Of a stretch of DNA of 49,344 nt, positions 23,834 through 30,991 are shown in pieces. Each line of letters begins with the position of its first letter. Position 1 is the stretch's first letter. Source of the DNA: a virus; the IMG/VR virus record IMGVR_UViG_3300042691_026762, positions 1 to 49,344 of that record. One strand, written 5' to 3'. Below the pieces are notes generated by a model, which worked only from the letters and a program-made list of their open reading frames with translations, ran no database searches and was not told the origin of the DNA. The translations under genes and the position numbers were made by a program.

Positions 23834-25958
23834 ACAAATATTTAATGGGTCGTTAGACCAAGTTGCAATAGGCGGTGCTTATGATGCAACAAAAATAAAC
23901 AGAGGTAAGCATACAGGACAATTCAATCTTGGTCCAAATGCAATTGACAAATTTGTAGGGCCTGCCCCTGTTGGTGTGGCTAACTTCGGTCAATCATCAT
24001 TAGCCATACCCTCTCATTTTGTTCATCCAGTCAAAATAACGGACGATTTATTTTGGATTTTTGGTGCGGATGTTGCTGCTGCTGCTGCTACCCGTAGGGT
24101 TCAGTTATGGACATTTGTGCCTTCAACAAATACGTATACGTTCGTAGGTGCAATTACTTGTACATTTCCGACTGCCACTGCTCATACAGTAAGAGGCATT
24201 CGTGTTATTCTTGAAAACTACACAACAGGTACAGTAGGTGTAAGCGGAACTGCCGTTACTGGCACAAGTACAGCTTGGAATACAGACCGATTATCGGTAG
24301 GTTCACGCATAGGGTTTGGTTCTACGAATCCGAACAACATAACGCAATGGTTTCAGATTTCAGCAATTGGTTCTGACACATCAATTACGTTGACAACTTC
24401 AGCAGGAACAGTAGCATCAGGGACGCCTTACGTCATTCAGGATTTAATGATTGTGCAAGCTACAACCAACGCAACTGCTACTAATGGTGGATTGTTTATT
24501 ACAAAAGGGTTGCAATTTGCGGATTTTCAAAATCCGGCATCTACAATTCCTGCCGCTACGACTGTTGATAGGATAAAGGCGGTGTATTGGTTAAGGGATG
24601 CTGCACCAATAACTAATACTGCTATTGGTGGTTGTGCATTGGGTGATAGAGATACTTGGGGACAGCAATACGTTTATTCAACAAATGGCGCAGCGACTTC
24701 GTTAATAATATATCGTTACAATATTAGAGCGGCTCTCACTCCAAGTGCGGGTGCATTTACCTTAACTGGAACAGACATAGTAATTACAGGTGCGCAAACT
24801 GTTACGGGTAACATTTCTCAGTTTAACAATGGTAGAGTGGCAACATTGCAACACGGAGCGGGTAGTGGCGTTACTTCTTTATACCTGCTTACCACCACTC
24901 GTATTATTCGTATTCCTCTTTCAAGCATAACCACAGGTAACACTTCCTTTGTTGCGGATACTATGAGCGAAGTCGTTCCGGGCGGTACTGAAACAAATGT
25001 TGCTATTAGCACATTTACTACATTAGATGTTGCTCAATCAATGGATAAACTTGTTATCGCCGGTGGTTCAAACACAGTATCATTGTACATCACCGATTAT
25101 TACACAGGGGGCCAGCAAATAGATAGGAGAGCAAATATCCTATCAACACAAATGGTTTCGTCACTGCGTGACGTTGATAGTCCAATCTATGTTCACTCTA
25201 TTGTTGGTCAAGCGCCTTCTGTTTGGGTTGAAGATGGATGGTTATTTTGGATGTATGGTACGGCCATAACAACTAATACAAATGCTTTAAGTGTATATCC
25301 ACTTGCAGCAGATTTGGATTTTCAAGCTGATATAAACAACAGGATAATACTACCTAAAATAACATTAGGTGCTACACCTGCTAAGATGTACAGAGTTACC
25401 ACAACAAGCATGGGTAATATAGGCGACTTAACAATGGGAGTTTCACCTGACTTTTATAAACTACAAGTTCGCACATCGGGTATAGATGATAATACAGGTA
25501 TTTGGACTGACGTTTCGGATAACGGTGATTTGTCAGGATTGGGTACACCTTCAAACATTCAGTTTGCATTGCAGTTTAGAACTGCTGGTGTGATTATGTT
25601 GCCAGCAAGAGTGTTGAGTTTGGCTTTAATATATGAAACAGACGATGCTTTACCAAGTCAGTATCGTTGGAATTATTCTGATTTTAACACTTCTAATGGT
25701 ACATTTGCTTGGGTACAAGCTACCTTGTTTGGTACATCAATTGGAACACATACAATAAACATTTATCGTGCTGATACAGATGCTTTAGTATTAACACAAG
25801 CAAGCACATCAACCACTAATGGAACATTTGAAAATTGGAACGGTTCATCTTGGGTATCTGGATTAGGTGCTGATACTGTTGGTAGACGTAGAAGATTTGT
25901 ACCATCAGGTTCATTGCCTGGATCTGTTGATTTATATGCTAAAATAACAATTGCATAA
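23817..25958 (+). CDS. Large tail protein of different composition (713 aa)
   Basis: Large structural, probably adhesion, protein. Its first two thirds read with clearly more GC-rich codons (GGC, GCG, CCG, GCC) than neighbouring genes, which favour GGT/GGA and GCT/GCA, suggesting recent transfer. Sequence features include GTVGVSGTAVTGTSTAWNTD and SRIGFGSTNPNNITQW (about 140-180) and repeated short blades ending in ITLTTSAGTVASGT or TVSLYITDYYTGGQ, giving a beta-propeller-like impression. No catalytic motif was recognised. The last 150 residues drift back to the host genome's AT-rich style. It overlaps both neighbours and probably determines host range. Confidence 0.87.
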   Translation: MKVAIEQIFNGSLDQVAIGGAYDATKINRGKHTGQFNLGPNAIDKFVGPAPVGVANFGQSSLAIPSHFVHPVKITDDLFWIFGADVAAAAATRRVQLWTFVPSTNTYTFVGAITCTFPTATAHTVRGIRVILENYTTGTVGVSGTAVTGTSTAWNTDRLSVGSRIGFGSTNPNNITQWFQISAIGSDTSITLTTSAGTVASGTPYVIQDLMIVQATTNATATNGGLFITKGLQFADFQNPASTIPAATTVDRIKAVYWLRDAAPITNTAIGGCALGDRDTWGQQYVYSTNGAATSLIIYRYNIRAALTPSAGAFTLTGTDIVITGAQTVTGNISQFNNGRVATLQHGAGSGVTSLYLLTTTRIIRIPLSSITTGNTSFVADTMSEVVPGGTETNVAISTFTTLDVAQSMDKLVIAGGSNTVSLYITDYYTGGQQIDRRANILSTQMVSSLRDVDSPIYVHSIVGQAPSVWVEDGWLFWMYGTAITTNTNALSVYPLAADLDFQADINNRIILPKITLGATPAKMYRVTTTSMGNIGDLTMGVSPDFYKLQVRTSGIDDNTGIWTDVSDNGDLSGLGTPSNIQFALQFRTAGVIMLPARVLSLALIYETDDALPSQYRWNYSDFNTSNGTFAWVQATLFGTSIGTHTINIYRADTDALVLTQASTSTTNGTFENWNGSSWVSGLGADTVGRRRRFVPSGSLPGSVDLYAKITIA

Positions 25959-26260
25959 TGAGTTTTCAACTTACATTTGGTGGCGGTGAAGCGGTGATCG
26001 TCAAAGATAAAGGTATAGTAAATACTGTACAGGGATTTGTTAGTGATGAAACTGTTGTTTCTAAAAACATAATGGCACTACCTACCACTTTTATATTTCA
26101 ACTTTATGATTATAAACAGGCTCCTCTGATTAGTATAGTTAATATTAAAGTTTGGATAAAAGTTAGTGGAATATGGAAAGAATCTATTATATGGATAAAA
26201 GTAAATGAAATCTGGAAACAATCTACTTCTTTTATTAAAGTAAGTGGAATATGGAAATAA
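25958..26260 (+). CDS. Small protein with C-terminal IKVSGIWK repeats (100 aa)
   Basis: Unknown function. Starts on the last base of the preceding stop. The first 65 residues are beta-type (FQLTFGGGEAVIVKDKG and TFIFQLYDYKQAP); the C-terminus has three tandem 13-residue units around I-K-V-x-x-I-W-K (IKVSGIWKES, IKVNEIWKQS, IKVSGIWK). Such Trp-containing repeats occur at tail-protein tips in some phages, from memory. After its stop, the same frame resumes fibre-like sequence beyond two stop codons, so this gene may once have been longer. Confidence 0.7.
   Translation: MSFQLTFGGGEAVIVKDKGIVNTVQGFVSDETVVSKNIMALPTTFIFQLYDYKQAPLISIVNIKVWIKVSGIWKESIIWIKVNEIWKQSTSFIKVSGIWK
26141..26257 (+). repeat. 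Three tandem 39-bp units (IKVxxIWK)
   Basis: Imperfect 39-base repeats starting ATAAAAGT(T/A)A or similar and containing ATATGGAAA or ATCTGGAAA; encode 13 residues each at the C-terminus of the 100-residue protein. The third unit is cut short by the stop codon. Confidence 0.75.
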
Positions 26261-26272
26261 GTAATAGAATAA

Positions 26273-26627
26273 ATTGTAAATTATATTATTACTCAATTAT
26301 CAGGTTCTAATGTTGAACTTGAAGTATTAAGTACTGGTGTAAGAATAGGTAATATAATAGGAGATGCTCATACTGTAACAGGTAGCTTTGGGTGTAAATG
26401 GATCAGGTACTTTTGCTGGTAATATTATAGCTATAGGTTCATTAACTGTTAATGGTCAAGTACGAGTAAATAATCAATCAGGAGGGACTCCAACAGAACA
26501 AGGTACATCGGCTGGTGTTGTATCTAATTATTGGGCCACAGAAGATGGTAAGTTTTTAAGCACACTAGCAGTATGGTTAACAATAAATTTAAACGGTATT
26601 GCTTATTATCTTCCAGCATATGAATAA
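26273..26627 (+). pseudogene. Frameshifted fibre remnant
   Basis: Fibre-type sequence in two frames with no proper start. Frame one (open from 26273, after TAA 26270-26272) gives TQLSGSNVELEVLSTGVRIG to DAHTVTGS, then runs out of sense after TTTGGG. Frame two begins at 26388 and gives GVNGSGTFAGNIIAIGSLTV through GIAYYLPAYE. Removing one T from the TTT at 26387-26389 joins them as VTGSLGVNGSG, a typical fibre motif. So a fibre gene has lost its start and gained a single-base insertion. A TTG at 26388 could start a 79-residue fragment, but no ribosome site is visible. A sequencing error at the T run is possible. Confidence 0.7.
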
Positions 26628-26791
26628 TGATTAAATCAACACCAGAAATAGAAGCAAAAATAAAAGCCAGTGGAGTACCAATTGTTGAAATAACTTTTCA
26701 ACAACTTTCTCAAGCTAAACTTGCTACTGAAGAAGAAATTTTATATATTTATAATAAACATAAACAAAATGGCAATACAAGTAACAGGTAG
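26627..26791 (+). CDS. Small acidic protein (54 aa) after the fibre remnant
   Basis: Frame from ATG 26627 (overlapping the preceding TAA) to TAG 26791. The product starts MIKSTPEIEAKIKASGVPIV and contains FQQLSQAKLATEEEILYIY, a helical segment. It overlaps the next gene's start by 23 bases and contains the promoter-like motif of that gene. It may be the intact end piece of the disrupted fibre operon. Function unknown. Confidence 0.55.
   Translation: MIKSTPEIEAKIKASGVPIVEITFQQLSQAKLATEEEILYIYNKHKQNGNTSNR
26746..26753 (+). promoter_or_regulatory. Candidate promoter motif ATATTTAT
   Basis: TATTTATA preceded by A, inside the end of the 54-residue gene and 15 bases before ATG 26769. Confidence 0.48.
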
Positions 26792-27086
26792 TCTTCAAGT
26801 AGGCTTAGCATATTATAACAACCCAATTATTGAATTAATACCTCATTTAACATACAGAGGTATGATAGCAATGGATGCTAATGTTTGCGCTCCAGCTTAC
26901 AATCCAGAAACATCAAGTAGTTATTACACTCAAGTAACAACACTACCTTATTACCCGCAAATATCTGAGTTACAATATCCTGCATCACCAGTAGATCCTT
27001 ATAGTGATTTAATTTACGCTTTGGAAACATTTGTGATTGAAGATTTACAACCTAATAATTCAGGTTCAATATTTAATAGATTTTAA
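26769..27086 (+). CDS. Small virion-type protein (105 aa)
   Basis: Unknown function. Start chosen at ATG 26769 (MAIQVTGSLQVGLAYYNNPI), right after the promoter motif and with an A-rich leader; an upstream frame extension lacks support. Rich in Tyr, Pro and Ser, with YPQISELQYPASPVDPYSDL and a helical tail LIYALETFVIEDLQPNN. The VTGSLQVG start echoes the fibre genes. Probably the last gene of the adhesion module. Confidence 0.75.
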   Translation: MAIQVTGSLQVGLAYYNNPIIELIPHLTYRGMIAMDANVCAPAYNPETSSSYYTQVTTLPYYPQISELQYPASPVDPYSDLIYALETFVIEDLQPNNSGSIFNRF

Positions 27087-27123
27087 TTTGGAGTTTTAAG
27101 AAAAAGTTATTATAATTAAAATA

Positions 27124-27348
27124 ATGAAAAAAATATTTGAATTCATAAAAACTATTTTAGGGTTTGTTAAAGAAACAACTACTGAAATAAAAGAAATTAG
27201 TAATGAAGTACTAGAAGTGGTTGAAACTTCTAATAAAATAGAAGAAAAAGTAACTGAAACAACTGAAGAAGTAGAACCTATAACTGAAGAAGTAGAACCT
27301 ACTCCTAAAAAAGCTAAAAAGAAACATTACCCAAAGAAAAAAAAATAA
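27124..27348 (+). CDS. Lysine/glutamate-rich small protein (74 aa)
   Basis: Unknown. A hydrophobic N-terminal helix (KKIFEFIKTILGFVKE) is followed by a Thr/Glu-rich stalk with two EEVEPITEEVEPTP-like repeats and a C-terminal basic cluster (PKKAKKKHYPKKKK). This is the layout of a small membrane-proximal or nucleic-acid-binding protein; the N-terminal helix is short for a true membrane anchor. It lies 3 bases before the zinc-site protein. Confidence 0.68.
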   Translation: MKKIFEFIKTILGFVKETTTEIKEISNEVLEVVETSNKIEEKVTETTEEVEPITEEVEPTPKKAKKKHYPKKKK

Positions 27349-27351
27349 GTA

Positions 27352-27585
27352 GTGCTTAAATTATTAGAAATAGCTGAAGCCTGGATTATTGCTGAAAACC
27401 CTAATTCTGAACAAAAAGCAATAGCTGAGTCTAGAATAGAGATATGCAATAGTTGCCCTGAAAAAACATTTGTAGATATGTTTGATACTTATATATGTGG
27501 TGTATGTAGTTGTCCTCTATCTAAAAAAATATTTAGTTCAAGACCAGGCCCAGAAGCTTGCCCTAAACAAAAATGGATAAAATAA
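27352..27585 (+). CDS. Cysteine-rich, probably zinc-binding protein (77 aa), GTG start
   Basis: Starts with GTG at 27352; no ATG is available near the start. Six Cys (ICNSCPEK at about residues 31-38, then YICGVCSCPLSKK at about 47-59, then ACPKQKW near the end) form a C-x2-C, C-x2-C-x-C, C pattern of a compact zinc ribbon, a protein type I have seen in many phages without known role. The N-terminus LKLLEIAEAW contains an IAE/A site like the T4 internal-protein leaders, which may be coincidence. It precedes the small coiled-coil gene and the sheath. Confidence 0.75.
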   Translation: MLKLLEIAEAWIIAENPNSEQKAIAESRIEICNSCPEKTFVDMFDTYICGVCSCPLSKKIFSSRPGPEACPKQKWIK

Positions 27586-27590
27586 AGAAT

Positions 27591-27863
27591 ATGTCAGAAA
27601 TTAAAAAACTAACCCAAGAAGAGATCGATTCGATCAAAGCCCTACAAGTACAATATAACAAGGTTATATTCGAATTAGGTTCAATTGAAAGTCAACTAAT
27701 GTTGATTAAAAAACAAACAGAGGTATTAGAAACAGAAAAAACAAAAATTGTATCTGATATCGACAAAATAGGTGAATCTGAAAAAACATTGATTGATTCA
27801 CTTCAAACTAAATACGGCGCTGGTAACATAAATATCGAAACTGGCGAAATTACACCTCTTTAA
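27591..27863 (+). CDS. Conserved small coiled-coil protein upstream of the sheath
   Basis: Function unknown. Start chosen at ATG 27591 (MSEIKKLTQEEIDSIKALQ), which fits related phage proteins as I remember them; ATG 27573 would overlap the previous gene. The 90-residue product is one long helical hairpin: LTQEEIDSIKALQVQYNKVI, FELGSIESQLMLIKKQTEVL, a Lys/Glu linker and a conserved end YGAGNINIETGEITPL. Such proteins occur next to tail genes in marine phages. The gene is followed by a 79-base gap with the sheath promoter motif. Confidence 0.8.
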   Translation: MSEIKKLTQEEIDSIKALQVQYNKVIFELGSIESQLMLIKKQTEVLETEKTKIVSDIDKIGESEKTLIDSLQTKYGAGNINIETGEITPL

Positions 27864-27895
27864 TCTCTGTTCTGCGTTTTATATAGACTAGTTGA

Positions 27896-27903
27896 TATTT
27901 ATT
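27896..27903 (+). promoter_or_regulatory. Candidate late promoter motif ATATTTAT before the sheath
   Basis: TATTTATT preceded by A, 39 bases before the tail sheath start, which itself lacks a Shine-Dalgarno sequence. Confidence 0.58.
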
Positions 27904-27942
27904 AGTAGATTAATCTTTAATAAATTCAATTAAATATATAAA

Positions 27943-29667
27943 ATGGCAGAACAAATTATTTCACCTGGTGTATTCCAAATAGAGTCAGACCAGAGCCTTT
28001 ACACAACCCAACCACCTGCGTTAGGTGCAGCAATAGTAGGTCCTACAGTTATGGGTAGACCTTTTGTACCTACTTATGTTACTACATATTCTCAATATCT
28101 AGCATTATTTGGTGATATTTTTAAGAGTGGTAGTTACTACTATGAATACTTTACTTCACAAGCAGCTAAAGAATATTTTCAAAATGGCGGTCAGTCATTA
28201 TTAGTTACTCGTATTATTAGCGGATCAGCTAATGCAAGTACGTATGCTACATCTAATATTCCTGCTGCTTCAGGTACAGGATCATCATTCCAATTAGAAG
28301 TTTTATCATGGGGTGACCAAATGAATAACACTTCTAGCTTAGTAAGTGGTGCTTTAGCAAGTGGTTCTTCACTAAACGTACGTTGGGAGGTAACATCAGT
28401 AAATACAGGAAGTGGTACTTTCACTTTAGTAATTCGTCGTGGTGACGATAATGATGCTCAGAAAAATATTTTAGAAACATGGGCTAACGTAAGTTTAGAT
28501 CCTCAATTACCTAACTACATTTCTCGTGTAATAGGTGATTTAAAACCTGTTTATACAGCAGCTACAGGTAATAGCTCAGCATATATTAATTTTACTGGAA
28601 CTTACCCAAACATATCACAGTATGTTCGTGTTTCATCAGTTACTACTCCAAATGTAGATTCAATTGACAATAATGGTAATTATAAAGCTACTCAATACAG
28701 TGGAAGTTTACCTACAGTAGGAAGTGGATCATATGGTGGTTCGTTCAGTGGAGGTGTAGCAGACACAAACGCTGCTAAGTTGATGAATGAAAACATTACC
28801 TCAGCAAGTATTCAAGGATTTACTCCAGCAGATTATAATACAGCATTTAGTTTATTATCTAATGCAGATGAATACAGATTTAATATGTTGTTAGCTCCTG
28901 GTGTTGGATTAGATAACTCAGCTGTATCTACTATGATAGCAACAGTAGAAGGACGTGGCGATGCAATCGCTATTACAGATGCTGGTGTTTATGGAACTGC
29001 AATCGGAACTGCAACTCAAAATGCTTCAGGTCAATCAAGTAATTATGCTGCAACTTATTATCCTTGGGTTCAATTATTCTCAAGTGGTTTAGGAAAAGTA
29101 GTATGGTGTCCTCCATCAACAGTAATAGGTGGTGTATTAGCATTTAACGATAGAGTAGGTGCTGAATGGTTTGCTCCAGCTGGTTTAAACAGAGGTGGTA
29201 TTCCTTCAGTAGTTCGTCCTGAACGCAGATTACAACAAACAGATCGTGATACATTATATAGTGGAAATGTTAACCCAATTGCAACATTCCCAGGTACTGG
29301 TACTTGTGTATGGGGTCAGAAAACATTGCAACGTAAACCAACATCTTTAGATCGTGTAAATGTAAGACGTTTATTAATAGCATTAAAAGATTTTATCGGT
29401 GGTGTATCTCGTACATTAGTATTCGAACAAAACACAACAGTAACTCGTAATAGATTCTTATCACAAGTTAATCCTTATTTAGAGTCAGTAGTGCAACGTC
29501 AAGGTTTATTTGCTTATAAAGTAGTAATGGATGATACTAATAATACAGCAGATGTAGTTGATAGAAACCAATTAGTAGGCCAAATTTATATTCAACCTAC
29601 TAAAACAGCTGAATTTATTATCTTGAATTTTAACATTCTACCAACTGGAGCTACATTCCCAGCTTAA
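27943..29667 (+). CDS. 18: Contractile tail sheath protein, T4 gp18-like
   Basis: Forms the contractile sheath around the tube. The 574-residue protein starts MAEQIISPGVFQIESDQS, the usual sheath opening (S-P-G-V), followed by an ALGAAIVGPTVMGRPFVPT stretch. The C-terminal third holds the conserved subtilisin-like-fold sheath region: VVWCPPSTVIGGVLAFNDR, APAGLNRGGI, RLLIALKDFIGGVSRTLVFE and the tail motif VVDRNQLVGQIYIQPTKTAE. T4 gp18 has 659 residues; here the outer insertion domains are shorter. The leader is A/T-rich without a ribosome site. A terminator stands between sheath and tube. Confidence 0.96.
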   Translation: MAEQIISPGVFQIESDQSLYTTQPPALGAAIVGPTVMGRPFVPTYVTTYSQYLALFGDIFKSGSYYYEYFTSQAAKEYFQNGGQSLLVTRIISGSANASTYATSNIPAASGTGSSFQLEVLSWGDQMNNTSSLVSGALASGSSLNVRWEVTSVNTGSGTFTLVIRRGDDNDAQKNILETWANVSLDPQLPNYISRVIGDLKPVYTAATGNSSAYINFTGTYPNISQYVRVSSVTTPNVDSIDNNGNYKATQYSGSLPTVGSGSYGGSFSGGVADTNAAKLMNENITSASIQGFTPADYNTAFSLLSNADEYRFNMLLAPGVGLDNSAVSTMIATVEGRGDAIAITDAGVYGTAIGTATQNASGQSSNYAATYYPWVQLFSSGLGKVVWCPPSTVIGGVLAFNDRVGAEWFAPAGLNRGGIPSVVRPERRLQQTDRDTLYSGNVNPIATFPGTGTCVWGQKTLQRKPTSLDRVNVRRLLIALKDFIGGVSRTLVFEQNTTVTRNRFLSQVNPYLESVVQRQGLFAYKVVMDDTNNTADVVDRNQLVGQIYIQPTKTAEFIILNFNILPTGATFPA

Positions 29668-29675
29668 CAATAATA

Positions 29676-29709
29676 ATGTAGAGGGGTGAAAACCTCTCTA
29701 CATATTTTT
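29676..29709 (+). terminator. Rho-independent terminator between sheath and tube
   Basis: Eleven-base stem (ATGTAGAGGGG-type arm at 29676-29686 pairing with CCTCTCTACAT at 29693-29703, one G-T pair), 6-base loop, then a T5 run. It separates two highly expressed tail genes, possibly tuning their ratio. Confidence 0.85.
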
Positions 29710-29720
29710 AAATTATATAA

Positions 29721-29728
29721 TATTTATC
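29721..29728 (+). promoter_or_regulatory. Candidate late promoter motif ATATTTAT before the tube gene
   Basis: TATTTATC preceded by A, just after the sheath terminator and 21 bases before the tube start. Confidence 0.58.
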
Positions 29729-29749
29729 AATAGATAACAATTAAATAAC

Positions 29750-30235
29750 ATGCCAGTACTTTCAGCAAACGAGATAATGTTCACTGCGTTTGAACCAAAA
29801 GTTCAAAATCGCTTTATCATGTACATAGATGGTATTCCTGCTTACCTAATTAAAAAAGCAAGCTCACCTTCATTAGACGCAGGTGAAGTAGTATTAGACC
29901 ATATTAACGTTTACCGTAAAATTAAAGGTAAAGTTAGATGGAATGATATGAACTTAGAATTATACGACCCTATCACTCCATCAGGTGCTCAAGCAGTAAT
30001 GGAATGGGTTCGTTTATCACATGAATCTGTAACGGGTCGTGATGGTTACTCAGATTTCTACAAGAAAGATATTACATTAGATGTATTAGGCCCAGTAGGT
30101 GATGTCATCAGTGAATGGGTTATCAAAGGAGCATATGTTAAAACAGCTAACTTTGGTGATTACGATTGGGCAAATGATCAAGCAATTAACTTATCAGTAT
30201 CGATTGCTATGGATTATTGTGTATTGAACTTCTGA
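29750..30235 (+). CDS. 19: Tail tube protein, T4 gp19-like
   Basis: Builds the inner tail tube inside the sheath. 161 residues against 163 in T4. The tube fold is recognisable from KVQNRFIMYIDGIPAYLIKK, the paired strands VVLDHINVYRKIKGKVRWND, the loop LYDPITPSGAQAVMEWVR and the end DWANDQAINLSVSIAMDYCV. No Shine-Dalgarno sequence precedes the ATG. It is transcribed separately from the sheath and is followed by a second hairpin terminator. Confidence 0.95.
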   Translation: MPVLSANEIMFTAFEPKVQNRFIMYIDGIPAYLIKKASSPSLDAGEVVLDHINVYRKIKGKVRWNDMNLELYDPITPSGAQAVMEWVRLSHESVTGRDGYSDFYKKDITLDVLGPVGDVISEWVIKGAYVKTANFGDYDWANDQAINLSVSIAMDYCVLNF

Positions 30236-30274
30236 TCTTTAATTAAGAAAATAGCGATCCAAATCGCGTCTTCT

Positions 30275-30314
30275 AATCCTTCTATATATATATTAGTATA
30301 TAGGAGGATTTTTT
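30275..30314 (+). terminator. Rho-independent terminator after the tube gene
   Basis: Long stem AATCCTTCTATATA / TATATAGGAGGATT (30275-30288, 30297-30310, one T-G pair) followed by a T6 run. The loop region is AT-rich. Confidence 0.85.
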
Positions 30315-30356
30315 ATGCTTAAAAAAAACAAATTAAACAAATATTATTAGAAAATA
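30315..30356 (+). pseudogene. Tiny leader-peptide remnant
   Basis: ATG 30315 opens only 11 codons (MLKKNKLNKYY). Two bases removed from the A8 run would give MLKKQIKQILLENIS, a capsid-targeting-type leader ending L-x-E, so this looks like the decayed start of another leader-bearing gene just before the intact one at 30361. Speculative: the segment is short and the A run is slippage-prone. Confidence 0.35.
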
Positions 30357-30360
30357 TATC

Positions 30361-30885
30361 ATGATAAAACTATCCCAAATATTGAAAGAAATATCATCAT
30401 CTCCTGAATACCTCACTTTAAATACAAATGATAAAAACTTATACGAAACATATATATTATTAGGAGAATTATTAAATCCGGATAATTCATATCCATATGA
30501 AGAAAAGATAAAAGGGTTATGGGAATATAAGGATATAATGGATAATATATATTTTGTTCGATTAACATATCAACCAACAACTCAACCTCATTTTGAGTTA
30601 AAAACAGGATATTATAATGAACATGGTAAACCTCAATACGACCCGCCAGTACCTGATAATTCAACTAGTAAAGATTGGGATAAACGAAGTGATACTGTTG
30701 CTAAAATATATCGTGATGAAATAATACCTATGTTTATAGAGCAAAACATAAGTAATATATTAATCATAAAACCACTAGAAATTAAAAGATATCAATTTAG
30801 TGTAAGATTAATAGATAAATTTACCCCTAACAACATTCAGATAAAATATAATAAACCTCAATCTATTGTTTTAACAAAACCATAA
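30361..30885 (+). CDS. Leader-bearing small protein (174 aa) between tube and hub genes
   Basis: Unknown function. N-terminus MIKLSQILKEISSSPEY is an M-I-K-L leader with LKE at residues 8-10. The mature part contains LNTNDKNLYETYILLGELLN, FVRLTYQPTTQPHFELKTGY and a C-terminal segment RYQFSVRLIDKFTPNNIQIK, an alpha/beta mix with no recognised family. The gene is isolated between two terminators (30275 and 30932), so it looks like an independent cassette; no ATATTTAT motif is seen upstream. It could be an ejected internal protein. Confidence 0.8.
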   Translation: MIKLSQILKEISSSPEYLTLNTNDKNLYETYILLGELLNPDNSYPYEEKIKGLWEYKDIMDNIYFVRLTYQPTTQPHFELKTGYYNEHGKPQYDPPVPDNSTSKDWDKRSDTVAKIYRDEIIPMFIEQNISNILIIKPLEIKRYQFSVRLIDKFTPNNIQIKYNKPQSIVLTKP

Positions 30886-30893
30886 TATTTATC
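30886..30893 (+). promoter_or_regulatory. ATATTTAT motif downstream of the leader-bearing gene
   Basis: TATTTATC preceded by A, at the stop of the 30361 gene but followed by a terminator rather than a gene; the copy that fits the promoter idea least. Confidence 0.35.
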
Positions 30894-30931
30894 ACCACGA
30901 AATTACTTTTTCCGAAGTATACAGAAAGATT

Positions 30932-30960
30932 GGCTTGGCTTTTGCCAGGCCTCTTCTTAT
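30932..30960 (+). terminator. Probable terminator before the gp26-like gene
   Basis: Eight-base stem GGCTTGGC / GCCAGGCC (one T-G pair) with a TTTT loop, followed by TCTTCTTAT; the T tract is broken, so the signal is weaker than the others. Confidence 0.65.
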
Positions 30961-30965
30961 CGTTA

Positions 30966-30973
30966 TATTTATA
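30966..30973 (+). promoter_or_regulatory. Candidate promoter motif ATATTTAT before gp26-like
   Basis: TATTTATA preceded by A, 18 bases before ATG 30992 and just after a terminator. Confidence 0.57.
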
Positions 30974-30991
30974 TAAAATAATAAGTTATAA

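Noticed and set aside
13442-27086. Diversity-generating retroelement acting on the fibre genes
   Set aside because: No reverse transcriptase gene or template/variable repeat pair with adenine-specific changes was seen in the window.
27352-27390. Counting the zinc-site protein as a leader-bearing member (LLEIAEA)
   Set aside because: The motif is present, but the segment runs straight into the folded zinc domain and other leader features are missing; mentioned but not included.
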